Assembly (NCBI GenBank): GCA_030427985.1
Contig: JAUIBH010000034.1
Location: 1-32,600, forward strand
Reading direction: 5' to 3'
Length of the DNA stretch: 32,600 nt
From: Bacteroidia bacterium
Lineage (GTDB): Bacteria; Bacteroidota; Bacteroidia; Flavobacteriales; Flavobacteriaceae
Shown here: positions 15,765 through 23,803 of the stretch, in pieces
How positions within the stretch are numbered: position 1 is the first letter of the stretch
Layout: the number at the start of each line of letters is the position of its first letter
Notes under the pieces: generated by a model
What the model saw: only the letters and a program-made list of their open reading frames with translations
Told to the model about the DNA's origin: nothing
Databases searched by the model: none
Position numbers and translations under genes: made by a program

Positions 15765-16727
15765 ATGTATTTTCTTGGCTTTAACTGGAATCCCGAGGGC
15801 ACCCTTTTTAAACTGGGTTTTATTCAGATAAAATACTACAACTTGCTTTGGATTGCCGCTTTTGTGGTGGGTTGGTTCATTATGAAGAAAATCTTCCAGA
15901 ATGAAAAAAAGTCCATGGAAAAGTTGGACTCCCTCTTCATTTACACCGTGGTTTCCATTATGCTCGGTGCACGCTTGGGCCATGTTTTCTTTTACGACTG
16001 GGATTACTATAAAAACCATTTGGCTGAAATCTTGTTGCCTATCCGAGAAAATGCCAACGAATCCTTGTTTGGAATCATTAACGGCTATGAGTTTACCGGG
16101 TTTACAGGATTGGCCAGTCACGGAGCCACCATCGCTGCCATTTTAGGTATGTGGTTATATACACGAAAATGGAAGGATATCAATATGCTTTGGTTACTGG
16201 ACCGATTGGTAATTCCATCCGCTATTGGAGCGTGTTTTGTGCGCTTGGGAAATTTTTTCAACTCAGAAATCAATGGAAAAGTGGTGGAAGGTTCTTATTT
16301 TTTAGCTACACGGTTTATCCGGGATTCAGATGATATGCCTTCCTATAAAGCCATGGCTTTGACCAAGGAACAAAGCCCCAATGCCGCCTACAAGGCCATA
16401 GAACACAATCCTGAGTTTGCCAATATTTTGGAGTCCATTCCTTTTCGGCATCCAGCACAATTGTACGAGGCCATTTGTTATGTCTTTGTGTTCATCACGC
16501 TATATCTTTTGTATTGGAAAACGGATAAAAAGGATAAAACCGGCTACCTTTTTGGCTTGTTTATGGTGCTTCTATTTGTCGTTCGATTTGTGGTGGAGTT
16601 CTTCAAGAAAAGTCAAGGTGGCTTTGAGGAATCCTTGGGCCTTCTCTCTACCGGGCAATGGTTGAGCATCCCCATGATCATTATTGGGCTGTACTTTATG
16701 TTCCGTCCCACAAAGTCAAAAGCATAA
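15765..16727 (+). CDS. lgt: Prolipoprotein diacylglyceryl transferase
   Basis: A 320-residue multi-pass inner-membrane enzyme that moves diacylglycerol from phosphatidylglycerol to the lipobox Cys of prolipoproteins, the first step of lipoprotein maturation. The diagnostic residues are present: GLASHGA with His119 (E. coli His103), the Lgt signature VRLGNFFNSEING (159-171), RHPAQLYEA (228-236) and Arg274 in VVRFVVEFFKKSQGG, equivalent to the essential Arg239. About seven hydrophobic segments are visible. The stretch 175-225 between the signature and RHPAQ is longer than in E. coli, as I recall for Bacteroidota Lgt. The substrate class is well represented here: six genes in the window encode lipoproteins, one starting four bases after its stop. 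Confidence 0.96.
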   Translation: MYFLGFNWNPEGTLFKLGFIQIKYYNLLWIAAFVVGWFIMKKIFQNEKKSMEKLDSLFIYTVVSIMLGARLGHVFFYDWDYYKNHLAEILLPIRENANESLFGIINGYEFTGFTGLASHGATIAAILGMWLYTRKWKDINMLWLLDRLVIPSAIGACFVRLGNFFNSEINGKVVEGSYFLATRFIRDSDDMPSYKAMALTKEQSPNAAYKAIEHNPEFANILESIPFRHPAQLYEAICYVFVFITLYLLYWKTDKKDKTGYLFGLFMVLLFVVRFVVEFFKKSQGGFEESLGLLSTGQWLSIPMIIIGLYFMFRPTKSKA

Positions 16728-16731
16728 CACC

Positions 16732-17214
16732 ATGCAGAAAAGCTTTATTCTTGTTCTGATGTCATTTTTTGTGTTCCTGTCCTGCAAAACGGAAGCAAAA
16801 CGTGAAATTAAAACAGAAACCATTTCCTTTAAAAAAGAAGGTGACCTTTCCATCTTAAAAGTGGAAACGGATTCCATCATATCCAATTTTGATATCGAAA
16901 TTGCCGAAACGGAATATGAAACCCAAACCGGGTTGATGTACCGCTCTTCCATGGAGGAAAATCAGGCCATGCTGTTTATTTTTCCAGAGGAAGCCATGCA
17001 CTCCTTTTATATGAAAAATACCGAGTTTCCATTGGACATCATTTATATTGATGGAAACCAGAAAATTGCCAGCTTTCAAAAAAATGCGCAACCCTATGAC
17101 GAAAGTGGGTTGACTTCAAAGGTTCCTATAAAGTATGTATTGGAAGTCAATGCGGGACTGTCTGACCAAATGGGACTGCAAGTAGGCGATAGTATTTCCT
17201 TTACCCGAAACTAA
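16732..17214 (+). CDS. DUF192 family lipoprotein
   Basis: 160 residues. The lipobox FLSC puts the acylated Cys at residue 18. The DUF192 domain fills the second half: ETQTGLMYRSSMEENQAMLF, MHSFYMKNTEFPLDIIYID, YVLEVNAGLSDQMGLQVGD. This small beta-rich fold is widespread, often exported, and has no established biochemical role. I start it at ATG 16732, four bases after lgt; an open frame runs back to 16684 inside lgt but would disrupt the signal peptide. The GNAT gene begins immediately after its stop, so translation of lgt, this gene and the next is likely coupled. Confidence 0.93.
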   Translation: MQKSFILVLMSFFVFLSCKTEAKREIKTETISFKKEGDLSILKVETDSIISNFDIEIAETEYETQTGLMYRSSMEENQAMLFIFPEEAMHSFYMKNTEFPLDIIYIDGNQKIASFQKNAQPYDESGLTSKVPIKYVLEVNAGLSDQMGLQVGDSISFTRN

Positions 17215-17739
17215 ATGTCTAAATATCTATTGGAAAACGAAAGTTCGGAACGTTTGCTGTTCCGAAAGCTTGAACCCTCGGATTTTGAAGCTTGGCTACC
17301 GTTTTATCACAATCCCAAGTCCACTCAATTTTGGGAAGGACTTCCCTCCGACCCAACTGAAGCATGCCAAATGCAGTTTGATAGAATCTTTGAACGTTAC
17401 GAAACTAATTTGGGCGGCATGAACGCCCTTATTTTAAAGGAAACTGATGAACTTGTTGGTATTTGTGGCCTCTTAGTGCAAACTGTTGATGATTTGGAAG
17501 AGTTGGAAATTGGTTATTCCATATTGCCCAAGTATTGGTTGCAGGGCTTCGCCTTTGAAGCTGCCCAAAAGTGTAAACAATTTGCATTTACAAATAACTT
17601 TTCGGATTCCTTGATTTCCATCATCCATGTGGAGAATGCTCCCTCCCAAAAAGTGGCTTTAAAAAATGGGATGCATTTGGACAAAACCACTGTGTACAAG
17701 GATAATCCTGTCCATATTTTTAGAGTTACCAAAGGATAA
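17215..17739 (+). CDS. GNAT-family N-acetyltransferase (RimJ/RimL-like)
   Basis: A 174-residue acetyl-CoA-dependent transferase. The acetyl-CoA binding region is LEIGYSILPKYWLQGFAFEA (97-116), which corresponds to the GYWGxGxAxEA pattern of the RimJ/RimL branch; further signs are the N-terminal SERLLFRKLEPSDFEAWLPF and the late VENAPSQKVALKNGM (139-153), a standard segment in which a bound CoA is held. The substrate is unknown and the family covers ribosomal proteins, amino acids and drugs. ATG 17215 abuts the TAA of the DUF192 gene, indicating translational coupling. It is probably the last or second-last gene of the folE run. Confidence 0.92.
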   Translation: MSKYLLENESSERLLFRKLEPSDFEAWLPFYHNPKSTQFWEGLPSDPTEACQMQFDRIFERYETNLGGMNALILKETDELVGICGLLVQTVDDLEELEIGYSILPKYWLQGFAFEAAQKCKQFAFTNNFSDSLISIIHVENAPSQKVALKNGMHLDKTTVYKDNPVHIFRVTKG

Positions 17740-17768
17740 TTGTAATTTTGAGCGATATTTTCCCTCGC

Positions 17769-19019
17769 ATGAGCCAGCCCAAAAATTACGCAATTCTTAC
17801 CAACAACACATCCAAGATCCAAGATTTGGTCAAAAAGTTGTTGAACAACAATTCAATAAACGAACTTGAAGCTCTTAAAAATAAAACTGGACTTCTTTTT
17901 TCAAGGTCGGAGATTGAGCGATTTATGGATGAAGAAGAACGCCACGATGTTAAAATTTTGACGAGCGACACTAAACAATCCTTAAAAACAATGAGTAGTG
18001 GTGAGCAAAAGAAGGCTTTGCTCAATCATTTAATGAATCAAAAGCCCGATTTTTTGGTGCTCATCAACCCTTTTGACAATCTGGATGTGGCTACCCAGGC
18101 CAGTTTGAAAGAGCGATTATCTGAAATTTCAAAGTCAAGAATATTGGTACAATTCGCAAGCCGATTGGATGATATCCTTCCTATTATTACCGATTTCTTC
18201 AAATTGAATGGGACAGAATTGGAAAAATATGCTTCCCCAGAATCATTTTGGGAAGCGAACAACCAAAAAGTACAGCAATTTACTGGAACAATCCCTGCTC
18301 CCATCAACCCCATAAAAGAAGAAAACACTGAATTGGTCAATTTTACCAACGTATCAGTGAGTTTTGATGGCCGACAAGTCCTTAAAAACATTAATTGGTC
18401 TGTAAAGCAAGGTGAATTTTGGCAATTGATTGGCCCCAACGGAAGTGGGAAAACTACAATGCTGTCCATAATCACAGGGGATAGTCACAAAGGGTACGGA
18501 GAAGATTTGACCCTATTCGGACAAAAGAAAGGTAGTGGTGAAAGTGTTTGGGAACTAAAACAAAAGATAGGCTACTTTACCCCATCGGTGACCGATAAGT
18601 TTAGAGGATACCACAGTTTGGAAAATATGATTATCTCGGGGCTTCACGACTCCATTGGGTTATATGTTCTTCCAACGGAAACAGAAAAACGCCTTGCCGG
18701 ACAATGGTTAAAATTATTGGGGCTTTATGACAAGCGCGACACACATTTTCGCGAGCTTACCCGAGGTGAAAAACGATTGGTGATGACCGCAAGGGCCATG
18801 GTAAAACATCCCCCACTCCTTATTTTGGACGAGCCCACTTCTGGCCTGGATGATGAAAGTGCCGCACTCTTTGTGGCGCTGGTCAATAAAATTGCCAAGG
18901 AAAGTGATTCAGCTATTCTTTTTGTTTCCCATAGGAAAGAACCAAACCTTGAGCCGCAATTTGTTTTTAAGCTTCAGCCCTCAGAAAATGGTTCAACAGG
19001 GGGTATCACGGCCCATTAA
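17769..19019 (+). CDS. ModF-like double ABC ATPase with a degenerate first half
   Basis: 416 residues from ATG 17769 (an upstream TTG at 17748 would add seven). It consists of two ABC ATPase halves without membrane segments. The second is complete: Walker A GPNGSGKTT (222-230), signature LTRGEKRL (330-337, in place of LSGGQ), Walker B LLILDEP (350-356) with the catalytic Glu355, and His388. The first lacks any P-loop; only a signature-like MSSGEQKK (75-82) and a Walker B relic FLVLINPFDNLD (95-106) remain, in which the usual Asp-Glu is Ile-Asn. The layout recalls E. coli ModF/PhrA, a cytoplasmic protein of unclear function. It may bind ATP at one composite site only. TAATTTTG at 17743-17750 could be an internal promoter. 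A strong terminator follows. Confidence 0.88.
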   Translation: MSQPKNYAILTNNTSKIQDLVKKLLNNNSINELEALKNKTGLLFSRSEIERFMDEEERHDVKILTSDTKQSLKTMSSGEQKKALLNHLMNQKPDFLVLINPFDNLDVATQASLKERLSEISKSRILVQFASRLDDILPIITDFFKLNGTELEKYASPESFWEANNQKVQQFTGTIPAPINPIKEENTELVNFTNVSVSFDGRQVLKNINWSVKQGEFWQLIGPNGSGKTTMLSIITGDSHKGYGEDLTLFGQKKGSGESVWELKQKIGYFTPSVTDKFRGYHSLENMIISGLHDSIGLYVLPTETEKRLAGQWLKLLGLYDKRDTHFRELTRGEKRLVMTARAMVKHPPLLILDEPTSGLDDESAALFVALVNKIAKESDSAILFVSHRKEPNLEPQFVFKLQPSENGSTGGITAH

Positions 19020-19050
19020 ACCTAATTTCAATCTACAACTTCATAAAAAT

Positions 19051-19084
19051 AAAAGGCCGTTCCAATAAAATGGAACGGCCTTTT
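19051..19084. terminator. Strong bidirectional terminator
   Basis: AAAAGGCCGTTCCA (19051-19064) and TGGAACGGCCTTTT (19071-19084) form a perfect 14-bp stem around ATAAAA. It closes the folE-led run and the convergent secDF gene. Confidence 0.92.
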
Positions 19085-19106
19085 AAGGTGTAATCTAAAA
19101 CTAATG

Positions 19107-22079
19107 CTATGCTTTATCAGCAGGAGCAATTTTCTTTTTTAATGAATCGAACATAACGGGTGTTGCAATGAATACCGAAGAATAGGTACCCACAATAACA
19201 CCAACGATCATAGCGAACATAAACCCTCTTAGGCTTTCACCTCCGAATACGAAGATGGCCAACAATACGATCAAAGTGGTCAATGACGTATTCAAAGTAC
19301 GGCTCAAAGTACTGTTCAAGGCTTCGTTGATGTTTTCACCAGCCTTCCATCCTTTCAGACCAACAATCTCCCGAATACGGTCGAACACTACCACGGTATC
19401 GTTCAAGGAATACCCAATTACCGTCAAGATAGCCGCAATAAAGGCTTGGTCAATTTCCATGTTAAAGGGCATGATGCTTCCGGTAAGGGAGAAGATTCCC
19501 AATACAATCATTACATCATGGAAAACCGCAACAACGGCACCCAAAGAAAACTGCCATTTTCTGAATCGCAATAAGATATACAAGAACACAACTGCCAAAG
19601 AACCTAAAATAGCCAAGAAGGCGTTCTTTTTAATATCATCGGCGATGGTTGGTCCAACTTTTACCGACTGCAGAATTCCAATTGATTTTTCAGAAGCACC
19701 TACCGTGAAATCATCGAAGGAAGTACCATCTGGCAAATATTTTTGCAATGAAGTGTATAGTTTATTCTGAATTTCGGTATCGACTTCAATACCTTCTTCA
19801 TCCACTTTATACGGTGTGGTGACTTTTATCTGATTGGCATCACCAAATGTTTTTACATTGGTACCACTACCAAACACCTCATTCAATTCTGTTGCAATTT
19901 CAGAAGGGCTCACCGCTTTCTCAAAACGAATTTGGTATGAACGTCCCCCCACAAAATCAACGCCTTGTTGGAGCCCGATGGTAAACAAAGAGAAAATACT
20001 AACGGCCAACAAAATTCCTGAGATAACATAACTGATCTTGCGCTTTACCAAGAAATCAATGCTCATTTTAGTGAACAGGTTTTTGGTAATTCCAGTAGAG
20101 AAATCCAATCGTCTGCCTTTTTTGGCCGTATACGCTTCAATCATCAAACGGGTCACAAAAATGGCGGTGAACAAAGAGGTTACAATACCAATCAATAAGG
20201 TTGTGGCAAATCCTTTAATGGGTCCTGAACCAAAAATGAAAAGGATAATCGCCGTTAAACCTGTAGTTATGTTCGCATCCAAAATAGATGATAAAGCGTT
20301 CCCAAAACCATCGGCAATAGCTTGGGCCTTTCCTTTTCCACGAATCAATTCTTCTTTTATCCTCTCAAAAATAAGTACGTTGGCATCCACTGACATACCA
20401 ATAGTCAACACAATACCTGCAATACCAGGAAGCGTCAAAACCGCACCCAAACTGGTCAACACCCCAAAAATCAGAAGAATGTTGAACACCAAAGCAATAT
20501 CAGCAAATACTCCAGCTCTACCGTAGTAGAAAATCATCCATACCAAAACAAATAGCATAGCAATGACAAAAGACATAAATCCGCTGTCAATAGCTTCTTG
20601 ACCTAAAGATGGTCCTACTACTTCAGATTGAATGATCTCGGCTGATGCCGGTAATTTACCCGCACGCAATACGTTGGCAATATCTTTGGTTTCGTTTACG
20701 GTAAATGTACCTGTAATTTCGGAACGTCCTCCAGAAATAGGCCCAGTGGAAACCCCAGGTGCTGTATATACCTTATTATCCAATACAATGGCAATACCGG
20801 TTTGGTTGTTGTAGGCATCACCTGTCAGTTCTTCCCATTCCTTGGCCCCACGTGTGTTCATGGTCATGCTAATGTTTGGTTTGTTGAACTGGTCAAAGGT
20901 GTCCTGTGCATCGGAAACCACATCCCCACTGATTCTTGGAACGCCATCCCTGTTGGATTTTAGGGCATACAACTCAACTACTTCAGCATCTTGTGCTGGT
21001 CTTTCCCATAAAAATTTGGTGAACTGCACATCGTTGGGCAATAACCGCTTGATTTCTGGCATCCGTAAATACCCACCAATTTCAGCTGTATCGGTTACCA
21101 GGGCACGTGCAATGGCATGGCTTCCAGGGTCAGCTGGAATCAATTTCCCCAATAATGGATTAGTCTCAGGAGCCATATCCAAAGAATCCTGCGACACATC
21201 AGACAATAGCGAATCAATTTCTGATTCTGGTTTGGAAAGCTCATCTGTTTCTTCAGACTCCGCAGGTTCCAAGATTTCTTTCAACCTTTCGTTGGCGTTC
21301 ACAAAAAATGTGCTCAACCCTTGACTGCTCTGTGGATAGGTTTCCCAGAATTCCAATTGGGCGGTACTGGACAACAATTCCTGAGCCCGGGCAATATCAC
21401 GTGCCCCGGGAAGTTCCACCAAAATACGGCCAGAATTCCCTTCTCGCTGAATGTTGGGCTGGGTCACCCCAAAACCATCAATACGTTCACGAAGTACCTC
21501 AAATGCAGAAACAATGGACTCATCAATCTTTCTTCTGATGACGGGTTTAACCTCATCATCCGTCATTTGAAAGTTGATATCATCGCTCAATCCTTTGTTG
21601 GCAAAGATATCAGGAGAAGCTAATTTGGTATCTCCTTTAATATTGTCAAATGCATCAAAGAACAGCTCCAAGTAGGTAGCATCACTGCTTTTGGAAGCGT
21701 TATCGGCATCAGCCAATGCTTTGTTGAAAACGGGGTTTTTGGTATTGTTGGCAAGACCTTTTAAAATATCCTCTACGGAAATCTGAAGGGTAACATTGAT
21801 CCCTCCCTTAAGGTCAAGACCTTTGTTCAACTCTTTTGTCTTGGCATCTTCATAGCTGGTAAATCCTAAAACGGAGTTATCGCTGATGGAATCTAAATAC
21901 GATGCCTCTAAAGCTTCACGCTTAGCCACATAATCTTCCTCTGCCTCCGAAATTTGGCTAACTGCGTAAGCCTCAGCATCATTCTCCAACTTACTTGTTA
22001 TGAAAGTAAAGGATAGCTGATAGATACTCACCAAGCCAAAAAGGATAGCGAAAAGCCTTATTAGTCCTTTATTTTGCAT
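19107..22079 (-). CDS. secDF: Fused protein translocase subunits SecD and SecF
   Basis: A 990-residue inner-membrane RND-type protein that uses the proton gradient to pull preproteins through SecYEG. SecD part: first helix (7-27), the GLDLKGG motif (87-93), periplasmic P1 domain with RIDGFGVTQPNIQ (199-211), GPSLGQEAI (489-497) and the helix 4 motif SVDANVLIFERIKEE (563-577) with the proton-relay Asp. SecF part from about 672: VGPTIADDIKKNA, and SLNDTVVVFDRIRE (891-904). Twelve membrane segments in total. In many bacteria secD and secF are separate; the fusion is standard in Bacteroidota. An acidic stretch (about 270-305) interrupts P1. A near-perfect promoter lies upstream and a terminator downstream, so it is transcribed alone. 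It exports many of the lipoproteins and T9SS cargo encoded nearby. Confidence 0.97.
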   Translation of the reverse strand: MQNKGLIRLFAILFGLVSIYQLSFTFITSKLENDAEAYAVSQISEAEEDYVAKREALEASYLDSISDNSVLGFTSYEDAKTKELNKGLDLKGGINVTLQISVEDILKGLANNTKNPVFNKALADADNASKSSDATYLELFFDAFDNIKGDTKLASPDIFANKGLSDDINFQMTDDEVKPVIRRKIDESIVSAFEVLRERIDGFGVTQPNIQREGNSGRILVELPGARDIARAQELLSSTAQLEFWETYPQSSQGLSTFFVNANERLKEILEPAESEETDELSKPESEIDSLLSDVSQDSLDMAPETNPLLGKLIPADPGSHAIARALVTDTAEIGGYLRMPEIKRLLPNDVQFTKFLWERPAQDAEVVELYALKSNRDGVPRISGDVVSDAQDTFDQFNKPNISMTMNTRGAKEWEELTGDAYNNQTGIAIVLDNKVYTAPGVSTGPISGGRSEITGTFTVNETKDIANVLRAGKLPASAEIIQSEVVGPSLGQEAIDSGFMSFVIAMLFVLVWMIFYYGRAGVFADIALVFNILLIFGVLTSLGAVLTLPGIAGIVLTIGMSVDANVLIFERIKEELIRGKGKAQAIADGFGNALSSILDANITTGLTAIILFIFGSGPIKGFATTLLIGIVTSLFTAIFVTRLMIEAYTAKKGRRLDFSTGITKNLFTKMSIDFLVKRKISYVISGILLAVSIFSLFTIGLQQGVDFVGGRSYQIRFEKAVSPSEIATELNEVFGSGTNVKTFGDANQIKVTTPYKVDEEGIEVDTEIQNKLYTSLQKYLPDGTSFDDFTVGASEKSIGILQSVKVGPTIADDIKKNAFLAILGSLAVVFLYILLRFRKWQFSLGAVVAVFHDVMIVLGIFSLTGSIMPFNMEIDQAFIAAILTVIGYSLNDTVVVFDRIREIVGLKGWKAGENINEALNSTLSRTLNTSLTTLIVLLAIFVFGGESLRGFMFAMIVGVIVGTYSSVFIATPVMFDSLKKKIAPADKA

Positions 22080-22117
22080 TGATTATTAAATTTTTAGAAG
22101 TTTTCTTAAACAGCGTG

Positions 22118-22148
22118 CAAATATATCATTTCCCATAAGATTTGCCAA
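22118..22148 (-). promoter_or_regulatory. Promoter of secDF
   Basis: On the minus strand, TTG (22148-22146), a 20-base spacer and TATATTTG (22125-22118) match the Bacteroidota consensus exactly. The leader to the ATG at 22079 would be about 30 bases. Confidence 0.72.
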
Positions 22149-22271
22149 TAGAAATTGATGGAATTGCAATTATAGTTAACCGATGGGTGTTGAATCAAGA
22201 GCCTAGAGGATAGAAAAAAGAGACAAGACAAAAGAAACAAGAACCTAGACGAAAGAGGGTATAGAAAAGAT

Positions 22272-22308
22272 AAGTTCAAACTCAAGCGCAGGTTCCAAGT
22301 TCAAATCC
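22272..22308 (+). repeat. Degenerate CAAGTTCAAA repeat, second copy
   Basis: AAGTTCAAACTCAAGC followed by CCAAGTTCAAATCC. It aligns, with small insertions, to the block at 15652-15685 in the yidD-lgt gap. Confidence 0.5.
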
Positions 22309-22348
22309 ATGCTTATTTGTGCCAATTGGTGAAATTCGTGCCAGAAGA

Positions 22349-22382
22349 GATTCTTCACTCGCTGCACTCATTCAGAATGACA
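22349..22382 (+). repeat. Dispersed repeat: GATTCTTCACT ... TTCAGAATGACA
   Basis: Two blocks, GATTCTTCACT (22349-22359) and TTCAGAATGACA (22371-22382), 11 bases apart. Both occur again in the same order at 30437-30462 with a 3-base spacer. Confidence 0.65.
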
Positions 22383-22415
22383 AATACCAAATTATATAAA
22401 ACAAGTACAAGAATC

Positions 22416-22457
22416 AAGAGACAAGAGACAAGAGATAAGAGATAAGAGATAAGAGAT
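22416..22457 (+). repeat. Tandem heptamer AAGAGAY, six units
   Basis: Six uninterrupted 7-base units: AAGAGAC twice, then AAGAGAT four times. The only variation is C or T at the last base. A likely site of slippage and length variation between strains. Confidence 0.85.
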
Positions 22458-22468
22458 AGTAACTCAAT

Positions 22469-22503
22469 AACTAAGCAACTGAGTAACCAAACAACTAAGT
22501 AAC
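22469..22503 (+). repeat. AACTRAGYAAC units
   Basis: AACTAAGCAAC (22469-22479), AACTGAGTAAC (22477-22487, overlapping) and AACTAAGTAAC (22493-22503) follow directly after the heptamer array. Confidence 0.55.
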
Positions 22504-22512
22504 CCAAAACAA

Positions 22513-22614
22513 AATTGTCATTTCAAACTGAGGGGCAAAAATCTCCAATTGTATTTATGGGATTTCTCGCTTTTCCTTCGACTACGCTCAGGATCCCAGC
22601 TCGAAATGACAATT
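22513..22614. repeat. Long inverted repeat with GTCATTTC arms
   Basis: Perfect 12-bp arms AATTGTCATTTC (22513-22524) and GAAATGACAATT (22603-22614) enclose 78 bases containing AATCTCC and GGGATTTCTCGC, partly complementary inside. It resembles the short palindromic GTCATTTCGA elements dispersed in Bacteroidota intergenic regions. It sits just beyond the mdh stop and could also form its terminator-like structure. Confidence 0.65.
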
Positions 22615-22635
22615 CTAAATTTGGTTCAATCGAAT

Positions 22636-23562
22636 TTAAACGTCAAGCAGACCATTGGTCTTTTTGACCCCGGCAGCACTTTCCTGCATTTTTGCCTTTT
22701 CGGCATCGGTCAATTCAATTTCAACAATTTTTTCAATACCGTTTTTACCCAATATCACGGGCACCCCGATACAGATATCATCAAGGTCGTATTCCCCTTC
22801 CAAGAAAGTGGAGCATGGGAACATTTTCTTTTGGTCGCAAGCAATGGCCTGTACCAAACCGGATACCGCTGCTCCGGGAGCATACCAAGCACTTGTGCCC
22901 AACAATTTGGTTAAGGTAGCACCCCCAACTTTGGTTTCTTCAACCACCCATTGCATTTTTTCTTCGGAAAGAAACTCAGAAACCTTAAGGCTGTTTCGTG
23001 TAGCGTGGGCGATCAAAGGTACCATTCCGGTATCGCTGTGTCCTCCGATAACCATTCCGTCCACATCAGAGATGGGTGCACCCAAAGCTTCTGCCAATCT
23101 GTATTTAAAACGGGCGCTGTCCAAAGCACCACCCATTCCTATAATTTTATTCTTTGGCAAACCAGTAGCCTTGTGCACCAAATAGGTCATGGTATCCATA
23201 GGGTTGCTCACTACAATGATGATTGCATTTGGAGAATGCTCCAAAAGATTGGTAGCAACAGTTTTTACAATTCCTGCATTAATACCTATAAGTTCCTCTC
23301 GCGTCATTCCCGGCTTACGTGGAATTCCCGAAGTGATTACCGCAATGTCGCTATTGGCTGTTTTTGAATAATCGTTGGTGCTTCCTGTGATTTTGGTATC
23401 AAAACCATTTAAGGAGGCCGTTTGCATCAAATCCATGGCCTTTCCTTCGGCGTATCCTTCCTTTATATCCAACAAAACAACTTCTGCTGCAAAATCCTTT
23501 ATTGCTATATACTCTGCACAGCTTGCTCCTACTGCGCCTGCTCCAACTACGGTAACTTTCAT
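22636..23562 (-). CDS. mdh: Malate dehydrogenase
   Basis: A 308-residue NAD-dependent enzyme of the LDH-like malate dehydrogenase group, interconverting malate and oxaloacetate in the TCA cycle. The nucleotide fold opens MKVTVVGAGAVGASCAEYIA with GAGAVG (7-12) and Asp32, which selects NAD over NADP. The substrate loop is GIPRKPGMTREEL (79-91), Arg82 marking malate rather than lactate specificity and Arg88 binding substrate. Asn120 (VSNPMD), Arg151 and the catalytic His175 in GGHSDTGMVP are present. The C-terminus ends NGLLDV. It has its own -7 element upstream and appears monocistronic. The Start at 23562 gives the canonical beginning. Confidence 0.97.
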   Translation of the reverse strand: MKVTVVGAGAVGASCAEYIAIKDFAAEVVLLDIKEGYAEGKAMDLMQTASLNGFDTKITGSTNDYSKTANSDIAVITSGIPRKPGMTREELIGINAGIVKTVATNLLEHSPNAIIIVVSNPMDTMTYLVHKATGLPKNKIIGMGGALDSARFKYRLAEALGAPISDVDGMVIGGHSDTGMVPLIAHATRNSLKVSEFLSEEKMQWVVEETKVGGATLTKLLGTSAWYAPGAAVSGLVQAIACDQKKMFPCSTFLEGEYDLDDICIGVPVILGKNGIEKIVEIELTDAEKAKMQESAAGVKKTNGLLDV

Positions 23563-23588
23563 TTTTATGAGTTTAAATTTTAATCGCT

Positions 23589-23596
23589 CAAAAATA
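23589..23596 (-). promoter_or_regulatory. Candidate -7 element for mdh
   Basis: The minus strand reads TATTTTTG, an exact TAnnTTTG match, 26 bases upstream of the mdh ATG. No TTG is found at the -33 distance. Confidence 0.42.
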
Positions 23597-23803
23597 AGGC
23601 ATTTAGGTCAGAAAAATGCTGACTTTTACCAGTTTTCAACAAGGATTTTGACCCTTAACACAATTGTATGAAGGCCATAGACCTGTTAACAAAATGAGCT
23701 ATTCATCGAAGAATTTGATTTCAATGAAATCTTTTGCAATGCTTTAGCAATAATTTCTTACAAACTTACGTTCTATTAGTCCCAAATTAAACCTACTTGA
23801 CCT

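Larger units (their letters stand above)
22149..22635. other. Non-coding, repeat-rich gap between secDF and mdh
   Basis: 487 bases with no credible gene. In order it holds purine-rich junk with GAGACAAGACAAAAG-like words (22200-22260), a CAAGTTCAAA-type block (22272-22308), a TTCAGAATGACA block (22349-22382), a tandem heptamer (22416-22457), AACTRAGYAAC units (22469-22503) and a long inverted repeat (22513-22614). I see no terminator with a T run for mdh other than that inverted repeat. Confidence 0.7.

Noticed and set aside
19255..20526. Two long plus-strand open frames (171 and 162 codons) inside secDF
   Set aside because: Both lie antisense to highly conserved SecDF membrane segments; their composition is the complement of hydrophobic codons and no promoter or family is apparent.
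22416..22503. Possible CRISPR array in the secDF-mdh gap
   Set aside because: The units are 7 and 11 bases long without spacers; there are no cas genes.
22655..23185. 176-codon plus-strand open frame over mdh
   Set aside because: Antisense shadow of malate dehydrogenase with no family resemblance.
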